From positions 1 through 6,293 of the forward strand of contig CAQUWW010000164.1 of NCBI GenBank assembly GCA_948896875.1: a stretch of DNA of 6,293 nucleotides. Reading direction: 5' to 3'. Below are positions 5,530-6,293 of the stretch, in pieces; within the stretch, counting starts at the first letter, position 1, and each line of letters opens with the position of its first letter. This DNA is from an uncultured Acetatifactor sp. (GTDB lineage Bacteria; Bacillota; Clostridia; Lachnospirales; Lachnospiraceae). Position numbers and translations under genes: made by a program. The notes beneath the pieces are model-generated. The model had not been told where the DNA came from, ran no database searches, and was given only the letters and a program-made list of their open reading frames with translations.

Positions 5530-6293
5530 TTATTCTGCCTGCCCCGCTTCGGGGTCAGACTGCCTCGCTGCCTCTTCGGTATCCGCCGAAGAACCGCTTT
5601 CTTCCCGGCTGCCGGTCTCGTCCGGAGCCTGGCTTCCACTCTGCTTCTCCGTCAGGAGAAAGAATCCCAGCACTTTGCGGAAATAATCCGAATATCCGGC
5701 CTTTTCGATATCCTCCGCAAACAAAATGGGCACGCTGCCGATTTCCGCACCATTCAGAAGGTATCTGGCACATCCTGCCTCCGATCCTTCCCTCACAGGC
5801 GCCTGCACCTTCTCCGGCAGATCCACCACCTTTTCCACAGCGGACAAATCGCTTCCCGAGATATCCAGATACCGGAATTCACCTTCATACTTTACGTTGG
5901 CATTCTCCTCCACGCCCCCTTCTACTGTCAGGGGCAGCAACGCATCCTGATTCTCATCCAAATAGATGTCACATACGCTGAAGCCGTATGCCAGCAATGT
6001 CTGGGCATCCCCGAAGCGGGTCTTGTAATCCGGCGCTCCCATGACCACCGCAATCAGATCGATTCCATCCTTTGACGCGGTAGCTGAGAAGCAATACTTT
6101 GCCTTTGAAGTGGAACCGGTCTTCAGGCCTGTGGTCCACTGGTATTGTTTCAACAGCTTGTTGGTGCTGCTCAGGGTAAAATTCGCCGTACCCTGTCTGG
6201 TCTCGTGGGTAATATCTTCCATCCAGATTGTGGTATAGCGAAAAATATCCGGATATTTTGTCGTCAGTTCCCTGGACATAATCGCCACGTCTT
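5530..6293 (-). CDS. D-alanyl-D-alanine carboxypeptidase, DacF type (N-terminus beyond window)
   Basis: The frame is open through the high-coordinate edge. The GTG at 6288 is internal, because the frame continues upstream through an Asp codon and the visible start, DVAIMSRELTTKYPDI, matches the middle of the family. The third active-site motif is present in WTTGLKTGSTSKAKYC. The SxxK and SxN motifs must lie outside the window, so catalytic completeness cannot be checked. The PBP5-type C-terminal beta domain spans about the middle third of the visible part. It is followed by DYFRKVLGFFLL, the expected amphipathic membrane helix. After that the protein continues for about 40 residues rich in Ser, Glu, Gly and Asp, ending GQAE. 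Such a hydrophilic tail after the membrane helix is not the usual ending for this family. The gene is followed after 21 nt by the phosphoesterase gene. It is clearly a different paralogue from the carboxypeptidase at 1647-3044. Confidence 0.92.
   Translation of the reverse strand, partial: DVAIMSRELTTKYPDIFRYTTIWMEDITHETRQGTANFTLSSTNKLLKQYQWTTGLKTGSTSKAKYCFSATASKDGIDLIAVVMGAPDYKTRFGDAQTLLAYGFSVCDIYLDENQDALLPLTVEGGVEENANVKYEGEFRYLDISGSDLSAVEKVVDLPEKVQAPVREGSEAGCARYLLNGAEIGSVPILFAEDIEKAGYSDYFRKVLGFFLLTEKQSGSQAPDETGSREESGSSADTEEAARQSDPEAGQAE

Noticed and set aside
5164..6075. Plus-strand open frame of 303 codons opposite the phosphoesterase and the DacF-type gene
   Set aside because: It lies antisense across two unambiguous genes and their junction, has no recognisable motif and no good ribosome site, and is rich in His, Arg and Cys as expected of a shadow frame.
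6283..6288. GTG at 6288 as the real start of the DacF-type gene
   Set aside because: The reading frame continues upstream to the window edge, and the protein begins in the middle of the catalytic domain without its SxxK motif, so this is a truncated view of a longer gene.

Overview
All recognisable genes in this window lie on the minus strand, so biological order runs from the high-coordinate end to the low end. The set points to an anaerobic, Gram-positive, sporulation-lineage Firmicute, most likely a gut-type Clostridia/Lachnospiraceae relative. It comprises two Clostridia-style penicillin-binding D-Ala-D-Ala carboxypeptidases, scpA and scpB, a membrane-anchored metallophosphoesterase, and a secreted protein with a dockerin and FN3 domains. 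Strong GGAGG-type ribosome sites, roughly balanced base composition and AT-rich sigma-A-like promoters in the gaps agree with this. The lineage is an inference from protein style, and no species can be named.

Layout in transcription order: (1) 6293-5530, the C-terminal part of a DacF-type D-Ala-D-Ala carboxypeptidase, whose start is outside the window. (2) 5508-4651, a calcineurin-like phosphoesterase with an N-terminal membrane helix, 21 nt downstream and probably cotranscribed. (3) A 109-nt gap holding a good sigma-A-like promoter. (4) 4541-3780 scpA and (5) 3686-3117 scpB, the kleisin and winged-helix partner of the SMC chromosome-condensation complex, separated by 93 nt. (6) 3044-1647, a second, complete and cysteine-rich D-Ala-D-Ala carboxypeptidase, preceded by a 72-nt gap with a tentative sigma-E-like promoter. 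(7) A 115-nt gap with the clearest promoter of the window (TTGCAT-17-TATAAT) and a GC-rich hairpin next to the ribosome site. (8) 1531-1, the N-terminal 510 residues of a large secreted modular protein: signal peptide, prealbumin-like domain, internal dockerin, beta-sandwich module and FN3 domains, running off the low-coordinate edge.

Genes 1-6 form a housekeeping neighbourhood of cell-wall trimming plus chromosome segregation. It recalls the scpA-scpB / dacB neighbourhood of Bacillus subtilis. The dockerin protein looks like an independently transcribed surface or extracellular factor next to this core. The least expected content is the internal dockerin in that protein and its compact 5' control region. 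I saw no RNA genes, CRISPR array, insertion sequence or convincing intrinsic terminator. No stretch over 300 nt lacks a gene.
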